From an uncultured Akkermansia sp. (GTDB taxonomy: Bacteria; Verrucomicrobiota; Verrucomicrobiia; Verrucomicrobiales; Akkermansiaceae): a DNA stretch of 64,000 nucleotides. The notes beneath the pieces were generated by a model that searched no databases, had not been told where the DNA came from, and saw only the letters and a list, made by a program, of their open reading frames with translations. The position numbers and the translations under genes were made by a program. Below, piece after piece: positions 33,032 to 41,153 of the stretch (its first letter is position 1; each line of letters starts with the position of its first letter). The stretch covers positions 8,094 to 72,093 of the forward strand of contig URLZ01000006.1 in NCBI GenBank assembly GCA_900548895.1, given 5' to 3'.

Positions 33032-33077
33032 AGGGGCGTGCTCCGGCTATTATGCCAGAGCACGCCCCTGCTGTAAA
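33032..33077 (-). promoter_or_regulatory. Promoter of the polyprenyl synthetase gene with 12-bp inverted repeats around the -10
   Basis: On the minus strand TTTACA (33077-33072), a 17-bp spacer and CATAAT (33054-33049) form a good promoter. The -10 lies in the middle of perfect 12-bp arms: AGGGGCGTGCTC (33032-33043) and GAGCACGCCCCT (33058-33069). The arms could be a repressor site or a cruciform/hairpin. The hairpin also lies downstream of asd but has no T-tract, so it is a poor terminator. Confidence 0.7.
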
Positions 33078-33145
33078 TCGGAAAGTTGCCGGATGACAGG
33101 CTTGTCCGAGGCTCGCGCCGCGTTTGCGCGGCGCGAGAGCTTCGC

Positions 33146-34162
33146 TCACTTCCCGGCCACGAGGAGCTCGGCGATCTGCACGGCGTTGAGCGCGGCGCCC
33201 TTGCGGACCTGGTCGCCGACGACCCAGAGGCTCAGGGCGTTGTCAATGGCGAGGTCCTTGCGGATGCGGCCCACGTAGCAGGTGTCGCCGTTGGTGGAGT
33301 CGAGCGGGGTCGGCCAGATGCCCTTTTCCGGCTCGTCCATGAGGGCGACGCCGGGCATGCCCTCGTAGCAGGCGCGGGCGCCTTCCACGTCGATGGGCTT
33401 TTCAAACTGGGCGATGCAGGAGATGGAGTGGCTGCGGTAGACGGGGACGCGAACGCAGGTGCAGCTGACGCTCAGATTCGGGAGGCCCATGATCTTGCGG
33501 CCTTCGTTGAGCATCTTGAGCTCTTCCTTGGTGTAGCCCGTGTCGGTGAACTTGTCGATCTGGGGCAGGACGTTGAAGGCGATCTGGCGCGGGTAGGTGC
33601 TGATCTCAACGGGGTGGCCGTTGACGATGGCGCGCACCTGATTCTCCAGCTCGGTGATGCCGTGCTGACCGCTGCCGGAGACGGCCTGATAGCTGCTGGC
33701 CAGAATCATCTTGAGGCCGTAGCGAAGGTGCAGCGGGTAGAGCGCCATCAGGGTGATGATGGTGGTGCAGTTCGGGTTCGCGATGATGTTGCGCGGGTGA
33801 TTGAAGGCTTCTTTGCCGTTGATTTCGGGCACGACAAGCGGCACGTCATCGTCCTGACGGAAGGCGGAGGAGTTGTCGATGACAACGCAGCCGGCGGCCG
33901 CGGCAATCGGGGCGTATTCGCGGGAGATGTCCCCGCCGGCGGAGAAGAGGGCGATATCGACGTCGCCGAAGGAGTCGGGGGTGAGCTCTTCGACGGTGAG
34001 GATGCTGTCGCGGAAGCTGACCTGTTTACCGGCAGAGCGACGGGAGGCCAGAAGTTTGAGCGAGGCCAGCGGGAAGTTGCGGGTCTCGAGGCAGGAGAGG
34101 ATTTCGACGCCGACCGCTCCGGTGGCGCCCACAATGGCGACTCTGGGGTTTTTCAGGTTCAT
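33146..34162 (-). CDS. asd: Aspartate-semialdehyde dehydrogenase
   Basis: A 338-residue NADP-dependent enzyme. RVAIVGATGAVGVEIL is the dinucleotide site, LFSAGGDISREY is near 72, and the catalytic Cys is in IIANPNCTTIITL near 130. SYQAVSGSGQHGI is near 155, and the substrate-binding residues in VPVYRSHSISCIAQF are near 240. It reduces aspartyl phosphate to the semialdehyde on the way to lysine, diaminopimelate, threonine and methionine. Length is normal. It has its own promoter at 34209-34236 with a leader of about 40 nt ending in CACCCCC. Confidence 0.95.
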   Translation of the reverse strand: MNLKNPRVAIVGATGAVGVEILSCLETRNFPLASLKLLASRRSAGKQVSFRDSILTVEELTPDSFGDVDIALFSAGGDISREYAPIAAAAGCVVIDNSSAFRQDDDVPLVVPEINGKEAFNHPRNIIANPNCTTIITLMALYPLHLRYGLKMILASSYQAVSGSGQHGITELENQVRAIVNGHPVEISTYPRQIAFNVLPQIDKFTDTGYTKEELKMLNEGRKIMGLPNLSVSCTCVRVPVYRSHSISCIAQFEKPIDVEGARACYEGMPGVALMDEPEKGIWPTPLDSTNGDTCYVGRIRKDLAIDNALSLWVVGDQVRKGAALNAVQIAELLVAGK

Positions 34163-34208
34163 GGGGGTGATTCGACTCTGCCCTGCGCGTCGCGCGCAGC
34201 GCGGGGGC

Positions 34209-34236
34209 AGTATACAACAAATGGTTTTTTTGGCAA
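34209..34236 (-). promoter_or_regulatory. Promoter of asd
   Basis: On the minus strand TTGCCA (34236-34231), a 16-bp A-rich spacer and TATACT (34214-34209). The predicted start is near 34202, about 40 nt before the ATG. The rest of the gap up to 34396 shows no gene. Confidence 0.65.
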
Positions 34237-34396
34237 GCTTTATTTGCGCGGCTTTTCATTCGGAGAAGACGCGGTGTGGTCGGGTATGGCGTGAGCCGGA
34301 TCGCCTGCGGTGGGAGCGCGGTGCCCGGCAGAGGTGGCGGTGACCGGCAGGGGTGGTTGGCAGCTGAGCGCGTGCGGATGGAGGGCAAGGGGGCAA

Positions 34397-34430
34397 GACA
34401 AAACCGGCCTGCGCGTGGCGCAGGCCGGTT
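34397..34430 (-). terminator. Intrinsic terminator of gltB
   Basis: A perfect 13-bp stem AACCGGCCTGCGC / GCGCAGGCCGGTT with a 3-nt loop (34402-34430) is followed on the minus strand by TTTTGTC. It lies 57 bp after the gltB stop. Confidence 0.85.
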
Positions 34431-34487
34431 GAGAGGGACGGGGCTCGGCGGCGCGGCCAAGGTGGCCTCGCCTGCCGGGTCGGGGAA

Positions 34488-37400
34488 TCAGTTGTGCGTC
34501 TGGGCTCGCTTGACCTCGGCGTCGGCTTGGGTCATCTGCCCGAGCACGCGGCGGTACTCCATCGGGAAGACCTTGACGAAGTTCGTCAGGGCGTTGTCGA
34601 AGTCCGCGAGGATTTCGGCGGCGCGCTGCGAGCCGGTGTAGCGGGCGTGCTCCTCGATGAGGCCGCGCAGGCGCTCGATGTCCTCGGGCTCGGTGACGGG
34701 GTCCAGGTCGATCATGTCGAGGTTGCAGTAGCGGTCGAAGAGGTGCTGCTCGTCCCAGACGTAGGCGTAGCCGCCGCTCATGCCGGCACCGAAGTTGTGG
34801 CCGGTGTGGCCGAGCACGACGACGCAGCCGCCGGTCATGTATTCGCAGCAGTGGTCGCCGGCTCCCTCGACGACGGCGCAGGCGCCGGAGTTGCGCACGG
34901 CGAATCGCTCGCCGACTTGTCCGCGGATGAAGACCTTGCCGCCGGTGGCGCCGTAGAGCAACACGTTGCCGGCAATCACGTTCTCGCAGGGCACGTAGCG
35001 CGTGCCCGGGAAGGGCGTGATGATGATCTTGCCGCCGGAAAGGCCCTTGCCGACGTAGTCGTTGGCCTGTCCCTGCAGGCGGAAGGTGATGCCGTGGGCG
35101 AGGAAGGCGCCGAAGCTCTGACCGGCGGTGCCGACCATGTTGACGGTGATGGTGTCATCGGGCAGGCCGGCGTGGCCGTACTTCTTCGCGATGTAGTAGG
35201 AGAGGCGGGTGCCGACGGCGCGGTCCGTGTTGCGGAGGAGCAGGTCGAGTTCCACCGGCTTGCCTTCCTCCAGCGCCGGCTTCACTTGAGGCAGCAGGGC
35301 GTCATCGAAGATGGTGCAGCTGTTGCGGTGATTGGCGCTGCCGTGCACGTTGAGGGCTTCCGGGCGGATGATGCGCGAGAAGTCCAGATTCTTCGTCTTC
35401 CAGTAGTTCAGGGCGCGATCGACGCGCAGCAGGTCGGCGCGGCCGACGGCCTCGTCGATGCTGTGCAGGCCGAGGGCGGCCAGATATTCGCGCGTCTCTC
35501 GGGCGACGAAGCGCAGGAAGGTGACGATGTTCTCGGGCTTGCCGCGGTAGCGCTTGCGCAGCGCGGGATCCTGCGTCGCAACGCCGACGGGGCAGGTGTT
35601 TTTGTTGCAGACGCGCGCCATGATGCAGCCGAGGGCAATCATGAGCGAGGTGGCGAAGCCGTACTCCTCAGCACCCAGCAGGGTGGCGATGATGACGTCT
35701 CGGCCGTTCTTGATGAGGCCGTCCGTCTGCAGGCGTACCTTCTCGCGCAGGCCGTTGAGAACGAGGGTCTGGTGGCTCTCGGCGACGCCGAGCTCCCAGG
35801 GCATGCCGGCGTATTTCACGGAGGTGAGAGGCGAGGCGCCCGTGCCGCCGTCGTGCCCGGAGACGAGCACCATGTCCGCGCCGCCCTTGGCAACGCCGGC
35901 CGCAACGGTGCCGACGCCGACTTCCGAGACGAGCTTGACGCTGACGCGCGCCTCTGGATTGGAGTTGCGCAGGTCGAAGATGAGCTGGGCCAGGTCTTCG
36001 ATGGAGTAGATGTCGTGGTGCGGCGGCGGCGAGATGAGGGTGACACCCGGCGTTGCGTGGCGCACGCGGGCAATCTCTTCGTCGACCTTGCTGCCGGGCA
36101 GCTGGCCGCCTTCGCCGGGCTTGGCGCCCTGAGCCACCTTGATTTGCAGCTCGCGGGCGTTGGCGAGGTATTCGGCCGTGACGCCGAAGCGACCGGAGGC
36201 AATCTGCTTGATGGCCGAGCAGGTGCTGTCGCCGTTGGGCAGGGGAATGTAGCGGGCGGGGTCTTCACCGCCCTCGCCGCTGTTGCTCATCGAGCCGATG
36301 CGGTTCATGGCGATGGCGATGGCCTCGTGCGCTTCCTTGGAGAGCGCGCCGAAGCTCATGGCGCCCGAGACGAAGCGCTTCATGATGCTCTCCTCACTCT
36401 CCACCTCGTCGAGCGGGATGGGGGTCGTGGGGGCGAAGTCGAAGAGCCCGCGCAGGGTGCAGAGCGTCTCCGTGTTCTCGTTGACCATCTCCGAGAAGAC
36501 CTTGAACTGCGCGTAGTCGTCGTTGCGCAGGGACTTCTGGAACTGGCCGATGACCTTGGACGTCCAGATGTGTTTCTCGCCGCCGCGATGCCACTTGTAG
36601 AGGCCGGCGTCCTCCAGCTCGGTGCGGGGCTCGAAGATGAGGGCTTTTTTGCGGTTGAGGCGTTCGACGGATTCGGCGGCAATCTCCGTCAGCCCGATGC
36701 CGCCGATGCGCGAGGCGGTGCCGGGGAAGAAGCGGTTGACGATGTCGTCGCCGAGGCCGATGGCTTCGAAAATCTGCGCGCCGCGGTAGGAGCGCAGGGT
36801 GGAGATGCCCATCTTCGACATGGTCTTGAGCAGGCCGAAGTCGACGGCTTCCAGATAGTTCTCCATGCCCTTGGTGGCGGAGACAGATTCGCCGAGCTTG
36901 CCCTCGCGGGCGAGGTTGACGATGGTGCCGAGCGCCAGCCAGGGGCAGACAGCAGTGGCGCCGTAGCCGAGCAGCAGCGCGAAGTGCATGACCTGGCGGG
37001 CTTCGCCGGTCTCGGCGATGACGCCGGTGCTGGTGCGCACGCCCATCTCGCGGAGTTTGGCGTTGACGGCGGCGACGGCCAGCAGGCTCGGGATGGGCGC
37101 TTCGTTGCCCGAGAGCGTGCGGTCGGAGAGGATGATGATGCGGTAGCCCTTTTCAATGGCCTGCTCTGTCTCGCGCTCGAGCTCGGCGAGGCCTTCCTCC
37201 AGCCCGTGGGCGGAGAGGGCGGAGAAGCCGGTGGAGAGGGTGATGCAGCGGAAGTCGGGCTCCTTGTTGCTCTTGAGCGCCTCGAGGTCGCTCATGGTGA
37301 GGATGGGGCGCGCGAGCTTGATGAGGCGCGCCATCTGCGGGGTCTCGTCGAGGATGTTCGCCGGGTTGCCGATGAAGGTGGTCAGCGACATGACGAGCTG

Positions 37401-39008
37401 CTCGCGGATGGGGTCGATCGGCGGGTTGGTCACCTGCGCGAACTGCTGCTTGAAGTAGTTGAAGAGCAGCTGCGGGCGCTCGGAGAGCACCGCGAGGGCG
37501 GCGTCGTTGCCCATGGCGTAGACGGGGTCGTGCCCGGTGTTGGCCATGGGCATGATGAAGTGCTCGAGCTCGTCCTTCGTGTAGCCGAAGAGCACCTGAC
37601 GCGAGAAGATCTGATTCGGGTTGACTTCCGGCGCGTTGACGCTGTCGAAGAAGCCGTGGATCTTGATGCGGTTCTCCTGGCACCAGCGGCGGTAGGGGCG
37701 TCGGCGGGCGACTTTCGTCTTGGTCTCGGCGCTATAGCTGATGTGGTGCGTGGCGAAGTCGATCCAGACGATTTCACCGGGGGTGAGGCAGCCGCGCTTG
37801 ACGACGTGAGCCGGGTCGGTGTCGAGCACGCCGGCTTCGCTGGCGAGGATGAAGAGTCCGTTGTCGTCCACCTCAAAGCGCGCGGGGCGCAGGCCGTTGC
37901 GGTCGATGAGGGCACCGGCGCCGAGGCCGTTGGTGAAGCAGACGGCGGCCGGGCCGTCCCACGGGGCCATGAAGCCCGAGTGGTAGTCGTAGAAGCCGCG
38001 CAGGTCTTCGCCGATGAAGTAGCGGTTGCCGAAGGCCTGGGGCACGAGCATCATCATGCTGTGCGGCAGGCTGCGCCCGCCCGTGACGAGCAGCTCCAGC
38101 GCGTTGTCGAGGCTGGCGGAGTCGCTCTGTCCGGCCGGGATGACGGGCAGAATCTTTTTGATGTCGTCGCCGAAGAGCGGGCTGGCGAGGTTGCTCTCCA
38201 GAGCGCTCATCTGGTTGAGGTTGCCGCGCAGGGTGTTCACTTCGCCGTTGTGGGCCATGTAGCGGAAGGGATGCGCGAGCGGCCAGCTCGGGAAGGTGTT
38301 GGTGGAGTAGCGCTGGTGGACGATGGCGAAGCAGCTCTTGAAGCGCTTGTCGGCGAGGTCCTTGTAGAAGAGCGGCAGCTGGGGAGCCAGCAGCAGGCCT
38401 TTGTAGACGATGGTGCGCGAGGAGAGCGAGGGAATGTAGAAGCGGTCGCCCAGCTTGGGCTGCTCGGCTTCGACGCCGTGCTCGATGACTCGGCGGAGGA
38501 TGTAGAGGCGGCGCTCGAGCTCATCGCCGCTCAGGCTGCCGTCCTTCGGGGCGAGGAAGCACTGCTCGATGAGCGGGGCGCTCTCTCGGGCCAGATGGCC
38601 GATGCGCTCTTCGTCGACGGGAACTTCGCGCCAGCCCAGAAACTCAAAGCCCTCGGCGGCTGCGGCTTCCTCGACCTTGGCCCGGCAGACGGCGCAGGGC
38701 ACTTTGTCCTTGGGCAGGAAAAACATGCCGACGGCGTAGTGCCCGGCGGCGGGAAGTTTGCATTTGCTGACGGCGGCGAAAAACTCGTGGGGAATCTGCA
38801 TCAGCATGCCGGCGCCGTCGCCCGTTTCGGGGTCGCAGCCGGTGGCGCCTCGGTGCAGAAGTCGCTCCAGAATCGTGATGCCTTTTTCAATGATGCTGTG
38901 GGAGGGTTTGCCTTTGGTGTCGACCACCATGCCGACGCCGCAGGCGTCATGTTCCTCTGCAGGATCATACAGGCCTTGAGCCTGAGGATAATATGCACTT
39001 GTACTCAC
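34488..39008 (-). CDS. gltB: Glutamate synthase, large subunit
   Basis: A 1506-residue enzyme from a GTG start at 39008. A short propeptide is followed by the N-terminal nucleophile Cys in EEHDACGVGMVV near 23 (class II amidotransferase domain to about 430). Next come a central domain, the FMN/[Fe-S] synthase domain with PGEGGQLPGSKV near 985 and cluster cysteines in CIMARVCNKNTCPVG near 1140, and the C-terminal beta-helix with repeated G-x-x-G segments near 1300-1450. It makes glutamate from 2-oxoglutarate and glutamine. No small-subunit gene (gltD) is adjacent, so reductant may come from ferredoxin or a distant partner. Confidence 0.95.
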   Translation of the reverse strand: MSTSAYYPQAQGLYDPAEEHDACGVGMVVDTKGKPSHSIIEKGITILERLLHRGATGCDPETGDGAGMLMQIPHEFFAAVSKCKLPAAGHYAVGMFFLPKDKVPCAVCRAKVEEAAAAEGFEFLGWREVPVDEERIGHLARESAPLIEQCFLAPKDGSLSGDELERRLYILRRVIEHGVEAEQPKLGDRFYIPSLSSRTIVYKGLLLAPQLPLFYKDLADKRFKSCFAIVHQRYSTNTFPSWPLAHPFRYMAHNGEVNTLRGNLNQMSALESNLASPLFGDDIKKILPVIPAGQSDSASLDNALELLVTGGRSLPHSMMMLVPQAFGNRYFIGEDLRGFYDYHSGFMAPWDGPAAVCFTNGLGAGALIDRNGLRPARFEVDDNGLFILASEAGVLDTDPAHVVKRGCLTPGEIVWIDFATHHISYSAETKTKVARRRPYRRWCQENRIKIHGFFDSVNAPEVNPNQIFSRQVLFGYTKDELEHFIMPMANTGHDPVYAMGNDAALAVLSERPQLLFNYFKQQFAQVTNPPIDPIREQLVMSLTTFIGNPANILDETPQMARLIKLARPILTMSDLEALKSNKEPDFRCITLSTGFSALSAHGLEEGLAELERETEQAIEKGYRIIILSDRTLSGNEAPIPSLLAVAAVNAKLREMGVRTSTGVIAETGEARQVMHFALLLGYGATAVCPWLALGTIVNLAREGKLGESVSATKGMENYLEAVDFGLLKTMSKMGISTLRSYRGAQIFEAIGLGDDIVNRFFPGTASRIGGIGLTEIAAESVERLNRKKALIFEPRTELEDAGLYKWHRGGEKHIWTSKVIGQFQKSLRNDDYAQFKVFSEMVNENTETLCTLRGLFDFAPTTPIPLDEVESEESIMKRFVSGAMSFGALSKEAHEAIAIAMNRIGSMSNSGEGGEDPARYIPLPNGDSTCSAIKQIASGRFGVTAEYLANARELQIKVAQGAKPGEGGQLPGSKVDEEIARVRHATPGVTLISPPPHHDIYSIEDLAQLIFDLRNSNPEARVSVKLVSEVGVGTVAAGVAKGGADMVLVSGHDGGTGASPLTSVKYAGMPWELGVAESHQTLVLNGLREKVRLQTDGLIKNGRDVIIATLLGAEEYGFATSLMIALGCIMARVCNKNTCPVGVATQDPALRKRYRGKPENIVTFLRFVARETREYLAALGLHSIDEAVGRADLLRVDRALNYWKTKNLDFSRIIRPEALNVHGSANHRNSCTIFDDALLPQVKPALEEGKPVELDLLLRNTDRAVGTRLSYYIAKKYGHAGLPDDTITVNMVGTAGQSFGAFLAHGITFRLQGQANDYVGKGLSGGKIIITPFPGTRYVPCENVIAGNVLLYGATGGKVFIRGQVGERFAVRNSGACAVVEGAGDHCCEYMTGGCVVVLGHTGHNFGAGMSGGYAYVWDEQHLFDRYCNLDMIDLDPVTEPEDIERLRGLIEEHARYTGSQRAAEILADFDNALTNFVKVFPMEYRRVLGQMTQADAEVKRAQTHN

Positions 39009-39066
39009 TGGCTTTGTGTGGGGGTGTTTGAGTTAGCGGGCATCCACAGCTCTGCCCGCGTGCGTG

Positions 39067-39095
39067 AGGGTATCACAGCGAGCCGTTTTTGGCAA
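39067..39095 (-). promoter_or_regulatory. Promoter of gltB
   Basis: On the minus strand TTGCCA (39095-39090), a 17-bp spacer and TACCCT (39072-39067) give a start near 39060 and a leader of about 52 nt. The leader contains a GCGGGC/GCCCGC hairpin and no Shine-Dalgarno. Confidence 0.6.
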
Positions 39096-39175
39096 TGAAA
39101 ATCTGAGACACGTACATGGGATGCTAAGTGTTATGATGGCCTTTGCGGCAGACGCGAGACGAATGGAAGGGTCGG

Positions 39176-39218
39176 AAAAACGGAGAAGCCCGCCTCCCCT
39201 GTCCGGGAGACGGGCTTC
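39176..39218 (-). terminator. Intrinsic terminator of the lipoprotein gene
   Basis: GAAGCCCG-x-CTCCC pairs with GGGAG-x-CGGGCTTC (39185-39218, one internal mismatch). A run of five T follows on the minus strand, two to five bases after the stem. It lies 27 bp after the stop at 39246. Confidence 0.78.
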
Positions 39219-39245
39219 GCTGTTCGCACGGTCGAGCTGTCGTTG

Positions 39246-39827
39246 TCAGGCACCGACGGGCTGGATGAGGAGGTTGAAGAGGAGCTCTCGAACATCATTC
39301 TCTTGGTCTCCTGCCTCTCCCCCATCTTCTCCTTCATCGGTAATTTCGAACTGGCAATAGGCGGTGCCAGTGGTATAATCAAGCACGATGACAATCGGTG
39401 CCTGCATGATCTGGAGGGCACCATCATTGCCGAGCCCCAGATCTGAGAGCAGATCCTGATTTTCGTTAAGCTGAGCGAGGGTCGTGTCCTCAAAGGTAAT
39501 CTCAAGGGCTGCATACTGGGGAAGCCCCTCATCCGTCTGCTGGAGGATCGTATAGACAAGAGAAACCGGATATCTGCCGACAGCGTGCACAAACTGCCCC
39601 TCCGCATCCGAGCGCGTGTCGGTGTGGCTGCCACCGCTCTGCGGATTCGTGGCGTAGATCTTGAGCTGGGTAGCGCCATTGAGGGTGAACTGCCGCGAGC
39701 CGCTGTAGAACTGCTGCATGGTCATGATGCCACGGGTAGCTGAGGCGTCATCGCCTCCTCCGCTGCAGGAAACAAGACAGGAGAATGCTGCTGTGCACGC
39801 TATCAAAAGACTGAGTGCTTTTTTCAT
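39246..39827 (-). CDS. Small secreted lipoprotein of unknown function
   Basis: A 193-residue protein from the ATG at 39827 (MKKALSLLIACTAAFSC). The signal peptide ends in the lipobox LVSC followed by SGGGDD, so it should be anchored in a membrane after cleavage at the Cys. The mature part is mostly beta-type with repeated polar/hydrophobic alternation. It includes QQFYSGSRQFTLNGATQLKIYATNPQSGG and ends in acidic segments (ITDEGEDGGEAGDQENDV). I do not recognise a family. It has its own promoter and terminator, so it is a single-gene unit between gltB and the nan/pfk operon. Confidence 0.75.
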   Translation of the reverse strand: MKKALSLLIACTAAFSCLVSCSGGGDDASATRGIMTMQQFYSGSRQFTLNGATQLKIYATNPQSGGSHTDTRSDAEGQFVHAVGRYPVSLVYTILQQTDEGLPQYAALEITFEDTTLAQLNENQDLLSDLGLGNDGALQIMQAPIVIVLDYTTGTAYCQFEITDEGEDGGEAGDQENDVRELLFNLLIQPVGA

Positions 39828-39859
39828 AAGGATAGAGATTGAGGCTCTTAGTTCTGTTA

Positions 39860-39887
39860 ACTCTAGCAGAATGGATTGCTCTGTCAA
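39860..39887 (-). promoter_or_regulatory. Promoter of the lipoprotein gene
   Basis: On the minus strand a perfect TTGACA (39887-39882), a 16-bp spacer and TAGAGT (39865-39860). The leader is about 26 nt. Confidence 0.72.
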
Positions 39888-39984
39888 GTAAAATGATGGG
39901 TGATGACTCTAAAAGATGGATAGAGCTGAGCAATGCCGCTGCGACGATCGCGGTATGGAGAGGGGCAGCTGCTTCATATTCGAA

Positions 39985-40017
39985 TACAGAAAGCCCCGGC
40001 AGAGAGGCTCTGCCGGG
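39985..40017 (-). terminator. Intrinsic terminator of the nan/pfk operon
   Basis: A perfect 10-bp stem CCCGGCAGAG / CTCTGCCGGG with loop AGG (39995-40017) is followed on the minus strand by GGCTTTCTGTATT. It lies about 30 bp after the last gene of the operon. Confidence 0.7.
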
Positions 40018-40046
40018 ACTCTGAAAAGGGCTGGGGCTGCTGCCTC

Positions 40047-41147
40047 TTAAGATTTGGGCTGGAGGGATTCGTCACCGAAGGAGATGCCGATCTCCTTGGC
40101 GGCGGTCACGATCTGGCTCTGGCTGTCGACGAGGTGCAGGGTGCGCACGGCCTCCTCGATGGGCATGGAGACCATGTCGTTGCGGCTCAGGGCGACCGTG
40201 TCGCCGAACTTGCCCTCCTCGATGAGGTCGATGGCCTTGGCGCCGCAGCGCACGCCCAACACGCGGTCGAAGGGAATGGGCGAGCCGCCGCGCTGGATGT
40301 GGCCGAGCACGCAGTAGCGGGTCTCGATGCCCGTGAGCGTCTCGAGCTTCGTGGAGAGGAAGGCGGCGATGCCGCCGAGGCGCACCTCGCCCTTCGTCTC
40401 CTCATCGAGCGTCAGCAGCTTGCCGCCGATGCGGGCGCCTTCGCTCACGACGACGATGATTTCGCGCTGGCCGAGGGCCTTGAGCAGCTCCACCTTGCGG
40501 ACGATGTCCTCGAGAGTGAACTCGATCTCGGGCAGCAGAATGACGTCGGCGCCGCCGGCGATACCGCCGTAGAGGGCGATCCAGCCGGCGTGGCGGCCCA
40601 TGACTTCGACGACCATCATGCGCTGGTGCGAGAAGGCCGTCGTGCGCAGGCGATCGAGGTTCTCGCTCACGACGGAGACGGCCGTCCAGAAGCCGAAGGT
40701 ATAGTCCGTGGCGCCGAGGTCATTGTCGATGGTCTTGGGGACGCCGACGATGGGCAGGCCGATGTGGCGGAGCTCCAGGCCGATGGTCTGCGAGCCGTCG
40801 CCGCCCACGACGATGAGGGCCTTGAGGTTGAGGCGCTCGACGGTGGCCTTGCTGCGCTCCAGCACGTCTTCGGCGATCTGAAGCCTGCCGCCCACACCGC
40901 TCTTGACAGTGAAGTTGCCCTTGTTGACGGTGCCGAGGATGGTGCCGCCGGTGGAGCGGATGTTCAGGCAGCTTTGCGGCGTGAGAATGCGATAGCGCTC
41001 ATTCTCCGGGGTGGAAAGCAGGCCCTCGAAGCCATCGTAGAAGCCGTAAACCGTCCAACCGCGGGCCGATGCTGCGGCCACGGCGCCTTCAATCACTGCG
41101 TTAAGTCCGGGGCAGTCGCCGCCGGCGTTGAGAATTCCGATGTTCAT
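40047..41147 (-). CDS. 6-phosphofructokinase, first copy (group III type)
   Basis: A 366-residue phosphofructokinase with GILNAGGDCPGLNAVI at the start, VVGGDGSQT near 117, VPKTIDNDLG near 142 and VEVMGRHAGWIAL near 180. The Gly in GGDGS favours ATP, while the Lys in PKTIDND is usual in pyrophosphate enzymes. This mixed pattern is that of group III PFKs, many of which use ATP. It phosphorylates fructose 6-phosphate, or works reversibly if PPi-dependent. It starts 6 bp after the carboxypeptidase-like gene and has a paralogue two genes upstream. Confidence 0.9.
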   Translation of the reverse strand: MNIGILNAGGDCPGLNAVIEGAVAAASARGWTVYGFYDGFEGLLSTPENERYRILTPQSCLNIRSTGGTILGTVNKGNFTVKSGVGGRLQIAEDVLERSKATVERLNLKALIVVGGDGSQTIGLELRHIGLPIVGVPKTIDNDLGATDYTFGFWTAVSVVSENLDRLRTTAFSHQRMMVVEVMGRHAGWIALYGGIAGGADVILLPEIEFTLEDIVRKVELLKALGQREIIVVVSEGARIGGKLLTLDEETKGEVRLGGIAAFLSTKLETLTGIETRYCVLGHIQRGGSPIPFDRVLGVRCGAKAIDLIEEGKFGDTVALSRNDMVSMPIEEAVRTLHLVDSQSQIVTAAKEIGISFGDESLQPKS

Positions 41148-41153
41148 GAGCTA

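Noticed and set aside
33032-33069. 12-bp hairpin as a terminator of asd
   Set aside because: No T-tract follows in the direction of asd transcription, and a good promoter for the next gene overlaps it. It is treated as a promoter element.
34494-39098. Very long open frame on the plus strand opposite gltB
   Set aside because: It mirrors gltB on the other strand, is rich in Ala, Gly, Val and Asp as expected of an antisense frame in GC-rich DNA, and has no family resemblance. The same applies to long antisense frames opposite wzc, trpGD, asd and the dehydratase gene.
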